Origin: Streptomyces agglomeratus
GTDB lineage: Bacteria > Actinomycetota > Actinomycetes > Streptomycetales > Streptomycetaceae
Direction: 5' to 3'
NCBI RefSeq assembly: GCF_001746415.1
Contig: NZ_MEHJ01000001.1
Coordinates: 4,664,501-4,728,500 of the forward strand
DNA: 64,000 nucleotides
How positions within the stretch are numbered: the first letter of the stretch is position 1; every line of letters begins with the position of its first letter. The notes beneath the pieces are model-generated. The model saw only the letters and a program-made list of their open reading frames with translations, searched no databases and was not told the DNA's origin. Shown piece after piece: positions 55,735-64,000 of the stretch. The translations under genes and the position numbers were made by a program.

Positions 55735-55899
55735 GTGTCCCGCCCCTGTCGATAGTTCCCGTGTCTCTGTCGTTGATCACGTGCACGCGACAGGGTCAAG
55801 CGCTGAGCGACGCGGGCTATTCCCCTGCGGCGGGCCGCAGTTGGGGATAGCGCGCCGGGCGCGGGCAAGATCCGGTGGGCGCCGTGGGACTCTGGGGGC

Positions 55900-56667
55900 A
55901 TGCAGACCCACCTGCCAGGACGGACCGCCTTGATACGGATACGTACGCTCAGGACAGCCCTCCCCGCCGCCGCCCTGTCCGCCGCCCTCGCCGTCACCGG
56001 CTGCACCCCGGAGGAGACGGGTGGGAGCGGGGGAGGACAGGCGTCGGGCCCCGCCGGATCGGCTCTCGCGGCCACCGAGGGGCTCACGGTCAAGGGGCGC
56101 GCCCCCAGAACCGGTTACGAGCGGGAGGCGTTCGGCAGCGCCTGGGCCGACACCGACGAGAACGGGTGCGGCACGCGCGACGACATACTGAAGCGGGACC
56201 TGGCCGACGTGCGGCTCAGGAGCGGCGGGAGCGGCACGGGCTGCCGGGTCACCGCCGGGACGCTGACCGAGGACCCGTACACCGGCCGGCGCGTGGAGTT
56301 CGTGCGCGGGCGCAGCAAGGTGGACATCGACCATGTGGTGGCGCTGTCCGACGCCTGGCAGAAGGGCGCACAGAAGTGGCGAGTCCGCAAGCGCGTGGCC
56401 TTCGCCAACGACCCGCTGAACCTGCTCGCCGTCGACTCCTCCGCCAACCGCCGCAAGAGCGACGGGGATACGGCGACCTGGCTGCCCGGGAACAAGGCGT
56501 ACCGCTGTGTGTACGTGGCGCGGCAGGTGGCGGTGAAGAAGAAGTACGAGCTGTGGGTGACGGGCGCCGAGCGGGACGCCATGAAGCGGGTGCTGTCGCG
56601 GTGCCCGGACGAGCGGCTGCCGAAGGGCGGCGGTCCCACCGAGGCCCCGGCCCGCTTCGGACGCTGA
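55900..56667 (+). CDS. Lipoprotein with HNH/DUF1524 endonuclease domain
   Basis: 255 residues. Lipoprotein signal with lipobox VTGC (Cys35). After a Gly/Ser spacer, the domain reads VDIDHVVALSDAW...NDPLNLLAVDSSANRRKSD, the HNH pattern of GmrSD-C/DUF1524 secreted nucleases. Cys pairs (GCG; GTGC) may form disulfides outside the cell. It probably degrades extracellular DNA. Divergent from the SGNH gene. Confidence 0.9.
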   Translation: MQTHLPGRTALIRIRTLRTALPAAALSAALAVTGCTPEETGGSGGGQASGPAGSALAATEGLTVKGRAPRTGYEREAFGSAWADTDENGCGTRDDILKRDLADVRLRSGGSGTGCRVTAGTLTEDPYTGRRVEFVRGRSKVDIDHVVALSDAWQKGAQKWRVRKRVAFANDPLNLLAVDSSANRRKSDGDTATWLPGNKAYRCVYVARQVAVKKKYELWVTGAERDAMKRVLSRCPDERLPKGGGPTEAPARFGR

Positions 56668-56702
56668 AGCGCATGACGGGCGCATGAGGGGCGCACGACA
56701 GT

Positions 56703-56741
56703 GTCCGGCCCGCTCGCAGGGGGTGCGCGAGTGGGCCGGAC
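56703..56741. terminator. Bidirectional terminator
   Basis: GTCCGGCCC (56703-56711) and GGGCCGGAC (56733-56741) with an inner CTCGC/GCGAG stem, between convergent genes. Confidence 0.85.
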
Positions 56742-56770
56742 GGTCCTGGTGATACAGGTGGTGCCGGTGG

Positions 56771-57610
56771 TCAGAGCTTCAGCTCCCACTGCGACGCGTC
56801 GTGGGAGAAGTCGGGGGAGACCTCGACGACCAGGTTCTTCGCGTCGGCCGGGGTGTCGAAGGCGTACACCACGGTGGCCTTCTTGCCCGGCATGACCGTG
56901 CCCGTGAAGACCTCGCCGACCTTGTCGTCGAAGATCTGCTCGGCCTTCACGCCCTCCTCGCCGGCGCGGGCCTCGGTCGTGACGAGGGCGGCGTCGAACT
57001 TCTCCTTGCCGGCGTTGTCGATGACGAGGGTGACCTTGTACGCCTTGTTGCCCTTGGTGTGGCCGATCGAGTACTCGCCCGGGGTGTACGCCGCGGGGGC
57101 GGACATGGTGAGGGTCAGCTTGTCGTCGTAGACGGCCGAGTCGCCGGCCTCCAGCGTCTGGGAGTCCGCACCGCTGTCGCCGCTCGTCCCGGCGCCCTTG
57201 CCGCTGTTCTTGCCCTTGTTCTTGCCCTTGGCCGAGCCGTCGGACGACTCCGTGCCCGCCGAGGAGCTGCTGGTCGCCTTGTCGAGGTCCTTCACCGCGT
57301 CGTCCACGGCCTTGAAGAGGATCACCGCGCCGACCACCGACAGGATCAGGGAGACCAGGCCCAGGATGGCGCCGGTCAGGGCGACGCCCTTGTTGGTGGC
57401 GCCGCCGCGCTTGGCGCGGCCCCGGCCGGCCAGGCCCATGACCAGGGCGATGACGCCGAGGATTCCGGCGAGCCAGAACAGGAACGGGACCAGACCGGAC
57501 AGCGCGCCGATGATGCCGAGGATCAGGGCGGCGGTGCCCAGGCCGTTGCGGGCCTGAGCGGCCGGCGTCGGAGCCTGCGGGAACTGCGGCTGCTGCGTGT
57601 ACTGAGACAT
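56771..57610 (-). CDS. Membrane-anchored DUF4190/DUF4352-type protein
   Basis: 279 residues. Two or three N-terminal membrane segments (LGTAALILGIIGALSGLVPFLFW; TGAILGLVSLILSVVGAVILF), a Ser/Gly/Lys-rich linker and a C-terminal extracytoplasmic beta domain of the DUF4352 (telokin-like) type (AYKVTLVIDNAGKEKFDAALV; VYAFDTPADAKNLVVEV). The function is unknown. ATG 57610 follows GGAGG. Divergent from the methylase gene. Confidence 0.85.
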   Translation of the reverse strand: MSQYTQQPQFPQAPTPAAQARNGLGTAALILGIIGALSGLVPFLFWLAGILGVIALVMGLAGRGRAKRGGATNKGVALTGAILGLVSLILSVVGAVILFKAVDDAVKDLDKATSSSSAGTESSDGSAKGKNKGKNSGKGAGTSGDSGADSQTLEAGDSAVYDDKLTLTMSAPAAYTPGEYSIGHTKGNKAYKVTLVIDNAGKEKFDAALVTTEARAGEEGVKAEQIFDDKVGEVFTGTVMPGKKATVVYAFDTPADAKNLVVEVSPDFSHDASQWELKL

Positions 57611-57689
57611 GGTTGTCCTCCGGACAAGGTGTGTTCGGGACTGCCTTGCCGCCCCGTCCTGCTGCGATGGGTTAATCACAGCAGAGCTT

Positions 57690-57739
57690 GTGAACCGAGT
57701 CAACACGATTCACGCATGGATTGAGATTCACGACGTGAA
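57690..57739. promoter_or_regulatory. GTGAA/TTCAC half-sites before the methylase gene
   Basis: GTGAA (57690), TTCAC (57709, 57727) and GTGAA (57735) form two inverted arrangements. The last pair is the perfect palindrome TTCACG-A-CGTGAA (57727-57739), and GATTCACG recurs 18 bases apart (57707, 57725). These are candidate operators in the 199-base divergent gap. Confidence 0.45.
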
Positions 57740-57809
57740 GGGGTCTCTCTTGAGTGCACCGGTATGCTCGTGCCACAAGCAGGCGCAGGTGTACGAGGGG
57801 AGCCGGCCG

Positions 57810-59906
57810 GTGTCGGACAACGCAGCAGAGGTGACCGCCGCCGGAATCGCGCGGCTCGCCGGAGTCGGCCGCGCCGCGGTGAGCAACTGGCGCCGCCGGC
57901 ACCCCGACTTCCCCAGGCCCGTGGGCGGCACCGAGACGAGCCCCTCGTTCGCCCTCGCCGAAGTCGAGCAGTGGCTGCGTGACCAGGGGAAAATCGCCGA
58001 AGTACCCCTGCGGGAGCGTGTCTGGCAGCAGCTCGCCGGCCACCCCGCGGGCGCCGTCCAGGCCCTGATCCACGCCGGGTGCGCACTCCTGCTCGTACGC
58101 GACAGGCCGACCGCGTGGCTCCAGCTCTCCGCCGTCTCCGACGAGAAGCTCGCCCTCCTCCTGCCGCCCGCCCTGGAGGAGATCCTCACCCCCCGTTTCG
58201 GCCCCGACCGGGCCGTTCACACCCCGGGCTCGGCCGAACTGGCCGCCTCCGTGCCCCTGCTGCGCGCGACCGCCGAGCTGGCCGCCGAGTGCGGAACGCG
58301 TCAGACGTACGAGTTCCTGCTCGGACGCCACCTCGACGCCAACCCGCGCCAGTACACACTCACGCCGCCGGGCCCGGCCGCTCTGATGGCCGCCCTCGCC
58401 GGCGACCCCCGCACCGTCCTCGACCCCGCCTGCGGCACCGGCACTCTGCTGCGCGCCGCCGTGCGGAGCCCCGGGACCAGGTCCACCGGCGACCGGGCCG
58501 CGGACACCCGGGCCGCGGGCGCCCCGGAAGGCCGGGCCGTCCACGGCCAGGAGGCCGACCCGGACCTGGCCGCCCTCGCCGCTCTGCGCCTCGCCCTCCA
58601 GACCGAGTGCGGCGGCACCGAAGTGCGGGTGGCCGCCGCCGACTCACTGCGCGCCGACGCGTTCCCGCGCCTCGCCGCCGACGCCGTGCTGTGCCACCCG
58701 CCGTTCAACGAACGCAACTGGGGCCACGACGAGCTGGCGTACGACGCTCGCTGGGAGTACGGCTTCCCGGCCCGTACGGAGTCCGAACTCGCCTGGGTCC
58801 AGCACGCCCTAGCCCGGCTGCGCGAGGGCGGCACCGCCGTCCTGCTCATGCCCCCCGCCGCCGCCTCCCGCCGCTCCGGCCGGCGCATCCGCGCCGACCT
58901 CCTGCGCCGGGGAGCCCTGCGCGCCGTTGTCTCACTGCCCGCGGGCGCCGCGCCCCCGTACGGCATCCCGCTCCACCTGTGGGTGCTGCGCAAGCCCGCG
59001 CCCGCCGGCCGCCCCTCCCCCGAAGTGCTGCTCGTCGACACCGGTGACCTCTCCGCCGCGGGCCGCGACAAGCTCGACTGGCAGTCCCTGCACAGCACCG
59101 TTCTCGACACCTGGCAGGCGTTCGACCGCGACGGCACCGTCGAGGAACGACCCGGTGTCAGCCGTTCGGTGTCCGTCATCGAGCTGCTCGGCGACGACGT
59201 GGACCTCGCCCCCGCCCGGCATCTGCCGCCCCCGGCCGCGGGCGGCGACGCCGCCGCACTCGCGCGCGTACGGGAGCGGCTGGCCGAGACACTGCGGCAG
59301 ACCACCGAACTCACGCCCACCACCGGCGAGTCCGCGCAGCCGTCCCGCTGGCCCACCACCACCGTCGGCGAACTCGCCAGGGTTGGCGCCCTCGTGCTGC
59401 GCGCGGGCGGCGCGGGAGCGGGTTCCGGGAAGCCGGTCCTCACCGAACAGGACGTACTCGCCGGAACGGCACCCTCCGGATCTCTCCCCGAAGGCCCGGC
59501 GGAGGACCCCGTCCTCGTCGAGGCGGGCGACGTCGTCGTGCCCGTGCTCGGCGGCGGCTCGGTCGCCCGGGTCGTCGACGAGGCCACCGCCGGCGCCGCC
59601 CTCGGCCGCAGCCTTCAGCTCCTGCGCCCGGATCCGGCGGCCCTCGACGCCTGGTTCCTCGCCGGATTCCTGCGCGGCACCGCGAACAACCGCCAGGCCA
59701 GCAGCTACGCCTCCACCTCGACCCGGCTCGACGTGCGCCGCCTCCAACTGCCCCGGCTGCCGCTCTCCGACCAGCGGAAGTACGGCGAACGCTTCCGCGC
59801 ACTGGCCGAGTTCGAGGACGCGCTGCGCCAGGCGGCACGCCTCGGCGAACAGCTCGTGCAAGGGCTGTACGACGGTCTGACGGACGGGACCGTACGCCCC
59901 GAGTGA
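57810..59906 (+). CDS. Solitary N6-adenine DNA methylase-like protein with HTH N-terminus
   Basis: 698 residues. The N-terminal 65 residues are an AlpA/MerR-type HTH (AAGIARLAGVGRAAVSNWRRRHPDFP). Next comes an HsdM-like methylase core: motif I DPACGTGTLL and motif IV CHPPFNERNW. Last is an HsdS-like C-terminal region (ANNRQASSYASTSTRLDVRRLQLP). Motif IV has His296 where Asn or Asp is usual, so methylation activity is doubtful. No restriction or specificity genes flank it. GTG 57810 follows GAGGGGAG. Confidence 0.85.
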   Translation: MSDNAAEVTAAGIARLAGVGRAAVSNWRRRHPDFPRPVGGTETSPSFALAEVEQWLRDQGKIAEVPLRERVWQQLAGHPAGAVQALIHAGCALLLVRDRPTAWLQLSAVSDEKLALLLPPALEEILTPRFGPDRAVHTPGSAELAASVPLLRATAELAAECGTRQTYEFLLGRHLDANPRQYTLTPPGPAALMAALAGDPRTVLDPACGTGTLLRAAVRSPGTRSTGDRAADTRAAGAPEGRAVHGQEADPDLAALAALRLALQTECGGTEVRVAAADSLRADAFPRLAADAVLCHPPFNERNWGHDELAYDARWEYGFPARTESELAWVQHALARLREGGTAVLLMPPAAASRRSGRRIRADLLRRGALRAVVSLPAGAAPPYGIPLHLWVLRKPAPAGRPSPEVLLVDTGDLSAAGRDKLDWQSLHSTVLDTWQAFDRDGTVEERPGVSRSVSVIELLGDDVDLAPARHLPPPAAGGDAAALARVRERLAETLRQTTELTPTTGESAQPSRWPTTTVGELARVGALVLRAGGAGAGSGKPVLTEQDVLAGTAPSGSLPEGPAEDPVLVEAGDVVVPVLGGGSVARVVDEATAGAALGRSLQLLRPDPAALDAWFLAGFLRGTANNRQASSYASTSTRLDVRRLQLPRLPLSDQRKYGERFRALAEFEDALRQAARLGEQLVQGLYDGLTDGTVRPE

Positions 59907-60037
59907 GACGGGGCGTGAGCCGCGCCACATCGGATCCGTACAACCCGTGGGCTGTTGTCGGTGTCGGTGTATACGCTCAAAGCGCTCAACCGCACCGAGT
60001 GTCCCCAGTACGTCTCACCAGGTCTTCAGGAGCAGCC

Positions 60038-60724
60038 ATGCACGGCTCCGGCACCACGCCGCCAGTCCGCACTGACGGCGTCGTCATCACCATGCGTGTG
60101 CTGTTCCCCATCTGTGCCGTTTTCAGCTGCGGCATGCTGTCCTGCATCCCGCTGCTGCGCATCGCGATCGTGCGCGGGCGGTGGTTCGACTGGGTGGCCG
60201 CGTGGGGGAGCATCCCGGCGGCGATCGCGGCCTTCGCCGTCGTCGGGTCGCTGCCCGAAGGCGATGCGCGGACCGACATGGCCCTGTCGTTCGTCCTGCT
60301 CCTCGGCGCCGTGAGCGCCGGGTACTTCCTGGTCTTCGACATCCGCCACTACGCACGGCTGCGGGACATCGGCGGCCCGCCCGCCGTGACCGGCCCGCGC
60401 GCCCCCTACGGGCCGTACGCCCAGCAGGCCCAGCAGACCCCGTACGGGCAGCAGGCCGCTCCCCAGCAGGCCGCCCCGCCGCAGTACGGCTACCCGAACC
60501 CGTACGCGAGCACCCCCGTGGTCAACCCGGCCCCGAACCCGCTGTCGCAACAGCCCCAGCAGCAGCCGCCCGCCCAGCAGCCGCACCCGCACTACCACCA
60601 CGAGCCGCACGACCAGCCCCAGCACCCCCAGCCGCAGCCCCGCCGGGTGGACCAGGTCCGCGCCGAGCTCGACGAGCTCAGCGACCTCCTGCGCAAGGAC
60701 CAGCGGGGTGACCAGGACCGGTGA
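60038..60724 (+). CDS. Membrane protein with Pro/Gln/His-rich tail, coupled to a kinase
   Basis: 228 residues. Three membrane segments in the first 105 residues (VLFPICAVFSCGMLSC; WVAAWGSIPAAIAAFAVVG; ALSFVLLLGAVSAGYFLVF), then a Pro/Gln/Tyr/His-rich cytoplasmic tail with PYGQQ units and a charged end (VRAELDELSDLLRKD). AGGAG precedes ATG 60038. The stop overlaps the kinase GTG, so it may recruit or be a substrate of that kinase. Confidence 0.82.
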   Translation: MHGSGTTPPVRTDGVVITMRVLFPICAVFSCGMLSCIPLLRIAIVRGRWFDWVAAWGSIPAAIAAFAVVGSLPEGDARTDMALSFVLLLGAVSAGYFLVFDIRHYARLRDIGGPPAVTGPRAPYGPYAQQAQQTPYGQQAAPQQAAPPQYGYPNPYASTPVVNPAPNPLSQQPQQQPPAQQPHPHYHHEPHDQPQHPQPQPRRVDQVRAELDELSDLLRKDQRGDQDR

Positions 60725-62253
60725 ACGGACGGATCATCGCCGGGCGGTACGAGCTGTCCACCGTCGTCGGCCAGGGCGGCATGGGCCAGGTCTGGACCGC
60801 GTACGACCAGCGCCTCGACCGCCGCGTCGCGGTGAAGCTGCTGCGCCCCGACCGGATGGCCGCCGCCACCGCCGCCGAGGAGATGCGCCGCCGCTTCGTG
60901 CGCGAGTGCCGCGTCACCGCCCAGGTCGACCACCCGGGGCTCGTCACCGTCCACGACGCGGGCAGCGACAACGACGACCTCTACCTGGTCATGCAGTACG
61001 TCAAGGGCGCCGACCTCGCGGACCACCTGGCCGAGCACGACCCGTACCCGTGGCCCTGGGCCGTTTCGGTCGCCGCGCAGCTGTGCGCCGTGCTGTCCGC
61101 CGTGCACGCCGTGCCGATCGTCCACCGCGACCTCAAACCGCGCAACGTCATGGTCAAGCCCGAGGGCACCGTCACCGTCCTGGACCTCGGCGTCGCGTCC
61201 GTCCTCGACACCGACACCACCCGCCTCACCCACACCGGCTCGCCCATCGGCAGCCCCGCGTACATGGCCCCCGAGCAGGCGATGGGCGGCGCGGTCGGCC
61301 CGTACACCGACCTCTACGCACTCGGTGTCCTGCTCCACGAACTGCTCAGCGGCAACGTCCCCTTCGCCGGATCGACCGTCCTGGGGGTCCTCCACCGCCA
61401 CCTGTACGAGCCGCCACTGCCCGTGCGCCAGCTCCGCCAGGACGTCCCCGAGCCGCTCGAAGCCCTCGTCCTGCGGCTGCTCGCCAAGGACCCGCAGCAC
61501 CGCCCCTCCTCCGCCCAGGAGGTCTACGAGGCGCTCGTCCCGCTGCTGCCGGCGCACGGCGGCGTACCGTCGGGGCCGCTCGACCCCACCCGCCCCTTCC
61601 TGCGCCCGCACGCCCCCTGGCCCGACCGCGCCACCGCGCCGCCCGTCGCCCAGCCCACCCCCGTGCAGGCGCAGCCGGACGTCGCGAGCGCCGTCGACGA
61701 GGTCAAGCAGCTCCTCGGCGAGGGGCGCATCACCCAGGCCGTCGACATCCTCGGCGGCATCCTCCCGGCCGCCGCCGCCCAGCACGGCGAGCGCTCCCCG
61801 GTGGTCCGCATCCTGCGCAAGCAGTACGCCGCGACACTGCTGGACGACGGCCAGTACCGCCGCGCCCTGCCCGAGCTGCGCCGCCTCGCCGACGACCGGG
61901 CCGCCGAGGCGGGCCTGGCCGATTTGCAGGCGCTCCAGTTCCGCTACGACGCTGCGCAGTGCCTCGAACAGCTCGGCGAACCGGCCGCGGCGCTCGCCGA
62001 GTACCGGAGCCTTCTTCCGTACTACGAGAACCAGTACGGCAGCGGCGGCGCGCCGACGGAGGCCACCGCCCGTGCCTTCGACATCCGCCACCGCACGGCG
62101 AACCTGCTCCTCGCGATGGGCGACCACGCCGCCGCGCACGCGCAGTTGCAGAGCCTGCTGTACGACGCGGAGCTGGCGTACGGGCCGTACCACCAGCTCC
62201 CGTCCGAGGTCCGCCGCGCCCTCGACCGCCACCAGCGGATGCGCAGCGCCTGA
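60721..62253 (+). CDS. Soluble Ser/Thr protein kinase with TPR-like C-terminus
   Basis: 510 residues. A Hanks-type kinase in residues about 5-270: GQGGMGQVW (Gly loop), VAVKLL (Lys), HRDLKPRNVMV (catalytic loop), DLGVAS (DFG variant) and GSPAYMAPEQA. A Pro-rich linker leads to a helical repeat region resembling TPRs (LPELRRLADDRAAEAG; LEQLGEPAAALAEYRSLLPYY). No membrane helix, unlike the PknB type. Membrane contact may come from the coupled gene upstream. Confidence 0.93.
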   Translation: MNGRIIAGRYELSTVVGQGGMGQVWTAYDQRLDRRVAVKLLRPDRMAAATAAEEMRRRFVRECRVTAQVDHPGLVTVHDAGSDNDDLYLVMQYVKGADLADHLAEHDPYPWPWAVSVAAQLCAVLSAVHAVPIVHRDLKPRNVMVKPEGTVTVLDLGVASVLDTDTTRLTHTGSPIGSPAYMAPEQAMGGAVGPYTDLYALGVLLHELLSGNVPFAGSTVLGVLHRHLYEPPLPVRQLRQDVPEPLEALVLRLLAKDPQHRPSSAQEVYEALVPLLPAHGGVPSGPLDPTRPFLRPHAPWPDRATAPPVAQPTPVQAQPDVASAVDEVKQLLGEGRITQAVDILGGILPAAAAQHGERSPVVRILRKQYAATLLDDGQYRRALPELRRLADDRAAEAGLADLQALQFRYDAAQCLEQLGEPAAALAEYRSLLPYYENQYGSGGAPTEATARAFDIRHRTANLLLAMGDHAAAHAQLQSLLYDAELAYGPYHQLPSEVRRALDRHQRMRSA

Positions 62254-62283
62254 GCCGACGGCGACGCGGGCCCGTGCTCCCGG

Positions 62284-63195
62284 TCAGCCCGCCCGCAGGA
62301 AGGCGGACGTGGCGACCCGGCCCACCAGGGTGAGCCGGCTGTCGCCGCCCGCCAGGTGCTTGTCCAGCGCGTCCTTGACACCGGGCCAGCGGGCGTCGCC
62401 GTAGTCGTCGAGAACGACGACGGCGTCCGGCGCGGCGATCAGCTCCGCCCACTCCAGGTCGGCGAGTACGCCCTCGAAGGAGTGGTCGCCGTCGACGACG
62501 ATCACGCCGTACTTCCGGTCGGAGACCTCCGCCCGCACCGCCGGGTCCCCCGAGAAGCCCTTCCGGATCCGCGCGCCGGTGCCGGGACGGCCGCCGCCGA
62601 GCGCCAGGTTGGCCCGTACGACGTCCTCACGCACTGGTGTCCCCGTCGGTTCCTCGTAGTCGGAGGTGCCCGGCTGGAGCTGCGAGCCGGCGAGCGGGTC
62701 GACGATCGTCAGCGTCGCCTCGATGCCCGTGCGGTGCAGCATCCGCATCAGGGCGGCCGCGAACAGTCCGTGCAGCGTGCCGATTTCGAGCACTTCGAGT
62801 ACGTCGCCGTTCCCGCCCCGCGGCCGAGCGAGCAGCGGGACCGTGGCGAGCTTGCCGCACACGTTGGACGTACCGCCCGCCATCCGGCCGACGCCCAGCG
62901 CCTCCAGGGCCACCACATTGCGGTAGGCGACGGTCACATTGCGGCGGGCGCGCTCGCCCGCGTCCGTGGTGGCGGCGACCTCGCGCACGAGCGTGTCGAT
63001 CTGTTCGGGCGTCGGCATGCGGTGCTGGCCGCGACCGGTGCGGTCGAGCAGCATGCCGAGGCCGTGCTGTTTGCGCCGCAGTTCGGCGACTTCACGGCGG
63101 AGCCCCGCGGTGTGACGTGAGATGCGCTGGTCGACGAGCGCGGCGACGGGGCGCAGGGCCCACTTCGTCAGCCGGTTGCTCAGCAGAGATGGCAT
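62284..63195 (-). CDS. Class I SAM-dependent methyltransferase
   Basis: 303 residues. A basic/coiled N-terminal region of about 100 residues, then a Rossmann core: VLEVLEIGTLHGLFAAALMR (motif I variant EIGT), TLTIVDPLAG and YGVIVVDGDHSFEGVLADLEWA. This resembles the Methyltransf_24/cephalosporin-hydroxylase-like group often found in glycan or surface-polymer clusters. The substrate is unknown. ATG 63195. It lies downstream of the YfhO-like gene. Confidence 0.82.
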   Translation of the reverse strand: MPSLLSNRLTKWALRPVAALVDQRISRHTAGLRREVAELRRKQHGLGMLLDRTGRGQHRMPTPEQIDTLVREVAATTDAGERARRNVTVAYRNVVALEALGVGRMAGGTSNVCGKLATVPLLARPRGGNGDVLEVLEIGTLHGLFAAALMRMLHRTGIEATLTIVDPLAGSQLQPGTSDYEEPTGTPVREDVVRANLALGGGRPGTGARIRKGFSGDPAVRAEVSDRKYGVIVVDGDHSFEGVLADLEWAELIAAPDAVVVLDDYGDARWPGVKDALDKHLAGGDSRLTLVGRVATSAFLRAG

Positions 63196-63258
63196 GGGGG
63201 ATTCGCCTCTGGGCTCGGTCCTGTGGGTGGGGGGCAGGCGCCGACCGTACGCCCGGGC

Positions 63259-64000
63259 TCACACCGTGCGGGCCACGAGCCGGTGGTCCTCGGGTGAAGT
63301 CTTCGTGTGGCTCGTGCGACGCCGTGCCAGGGCCCGGGGCACGACGCCCAGCGCGGTGAGCACGAGCAGCGACAGCCCGCCGACGAGCCCGCCGGTCTTC
63401 AGCCCGGGAGGACTGAACGCGCAGGTCACCTCGCGCGAACCGCCGCCGTTGCCGCCGCCGTCGAGGGGTACGGCGACGAGCCCCAGGTAGGAGCCGGCGG
63501 GCCGCGCCTTCGCGCCGTCCGTACCGCAGCTCCAGCCGGCGATCCGCGGCACGGCGAGCACCGCCGTTCCCCGGGCGCCGGGCGGCAGCGCCGCCCGGAC
63601 ACCGCTGTCGGTGACCCGCACCGAGGTCGCGCCGCCCGACCGGAGGCGGTCCACGGCGGTGGCCAGCCGGTCCCGGTCCAGGCAGCCGACGCTCTCGCGC
63701 GGCAGGCTGCCGGCGCCGGTGCCCTTCAGCGCGACGGCGACGCGGCCGTCGCGCGGTACGGCGCCGAGCGGCTGCATCGCGGCCCGCCGCGCGGGCACGC
63801 TGCCGCGCAGCTCGGCCTCCGTACCGGCACCGGCGCCGCGAGCACCGCCGAGCCGCGCCGTACCGGAGAAGCCGGGGGCCCAGAGGAAGACCTCGGCGAG
63901 GGCGGGGCAGGTGGCGGTCAGCGTGGCGCCGCGCAGGGTGGTGCGCGGGAGGGTGTAGACGCGGGCGCCCAGCAGCTTCTCCTGGTTGCGGAAGGGGGAC
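63259..64000 (-). CDS. YfhO-like membrane protein, 3' part only
   Basis: The reading frame is open to the window end, so the true start lies beyond 64000. The visible part is an extracytoplasmic beta-rich region ending in a VTCAFSPPGLKTGG segment and a single membrane helix (GLVGGLSLLVLTALGVV) with a basic tail (RALARRRT). This order matches the C-terminus of YfhO-family glycosyltransferase-like membrane proteins. It is followed by the methyltransferase gene on the same strand, 63 bases away. Confidence 0.6.
   Translation of the reverse strand, partial: SPFRNQEKLLGARVYTLPRTTLRGATLTATCPALAEVFLWAPGFSGTARLGGARGAGAGTEAELRGSVPARRAAMQPLGAVPRDGRVAVALKGTGAGSLPRESVGCLDRDRLATAVDRLRSGGATSVRVTDSGVRAALPPGARGTAVLAVPRIAGWSCGTDGAKARPAGSYLGLVAVPLDGGGNGGGSREVTCAFSPPGLKTGGLVGGLSLLVLTALGVVPRALARRRTSHTKTSPEDHRLVARTV

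Overview
The window is high-GC actinobacterial DNA. GTG and TTG starts, short intergenic gaps, ATGA/GTGA start-stop overlaps and gene content (galT-galE-galK order, rsmA-ispE, glmU-prs-rplY-pth, mfd next to an FtsX-type exporter, proline/glutamine-rich membrane proteins) all point to a chromosomal core region of a Streptomyces species. Most of it is conserved housekeeping; accessory material sits in two or three patches.

Layout. 1-4944: end of rsmA, ispE, a membrane acyltransferase and an ABC-F ATPase. 5174-8895: two tandem paralogous membrane-anchored PQQ-type propeller proteins with proline-rich N-termini. 9123-17203: the Leloir galactose operon galTEK with a divergent sodium/solute symporter, flanked by two paralogous NarL-type response regulators, a GNAT enzyme and a MarR regulator divergent from a trans-aconitate-methyltransferase-like gene. 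18235-22111: a tightly coupled five-gene cassette (63-residue peptide, unrecognised protein, two paralogous helical proteins, beta-lactamase-fold hydrolase). It is the best candidate here for an undescribed system and ends in a degenerate 16-17-bp tandem repeat. 22232-26845: TetR/desaturase pair divergent from ppc, which carries a one-base frameshift. 26957-31707: pth, rplY, prs, glmU and tRNA-Gln.

31734-40176 is the second accessory patch: an HTH/LAGLIDADG-like gene beside the tRNA, a frameshifted sensor kinase with no response regulator, and a run of polymorphic-toxin-type genes (deaminase plus SUKH-3; WHH-type nuclease fused to SUKH-1; a long protein joining an Imm35-like domain, a collagen-like linker, a deaminase-like domain and SUKH-4, broken by two apparent frameshifts). 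It closes with a decayed LCP gene whose middle is inverted. 40285-64000 returns to ordinary genes: a coiled-coil protein, a LAxTG surface protein, a symporter/DUF485 pair, an MFS exporter, an ABC exporter, mfd, secreted SGNH and HNH proteins, a DUF4352-type protein, a solitary N6-methylase-like protein, a membrane protein coupled to a Ser/Thr kinase, a SAM methyltransferase, and the 3' part of a YfhO-like gene running off the window.

Four separate +/-1 shifts (ppc, the kinase, and two in the long SUKH-4 gene) all fall in or next to C or G runs. At least some are therefore likely to be sequence errors rather than real mutations. Family names come from reading the translations and from memory of the families; no database search was run.
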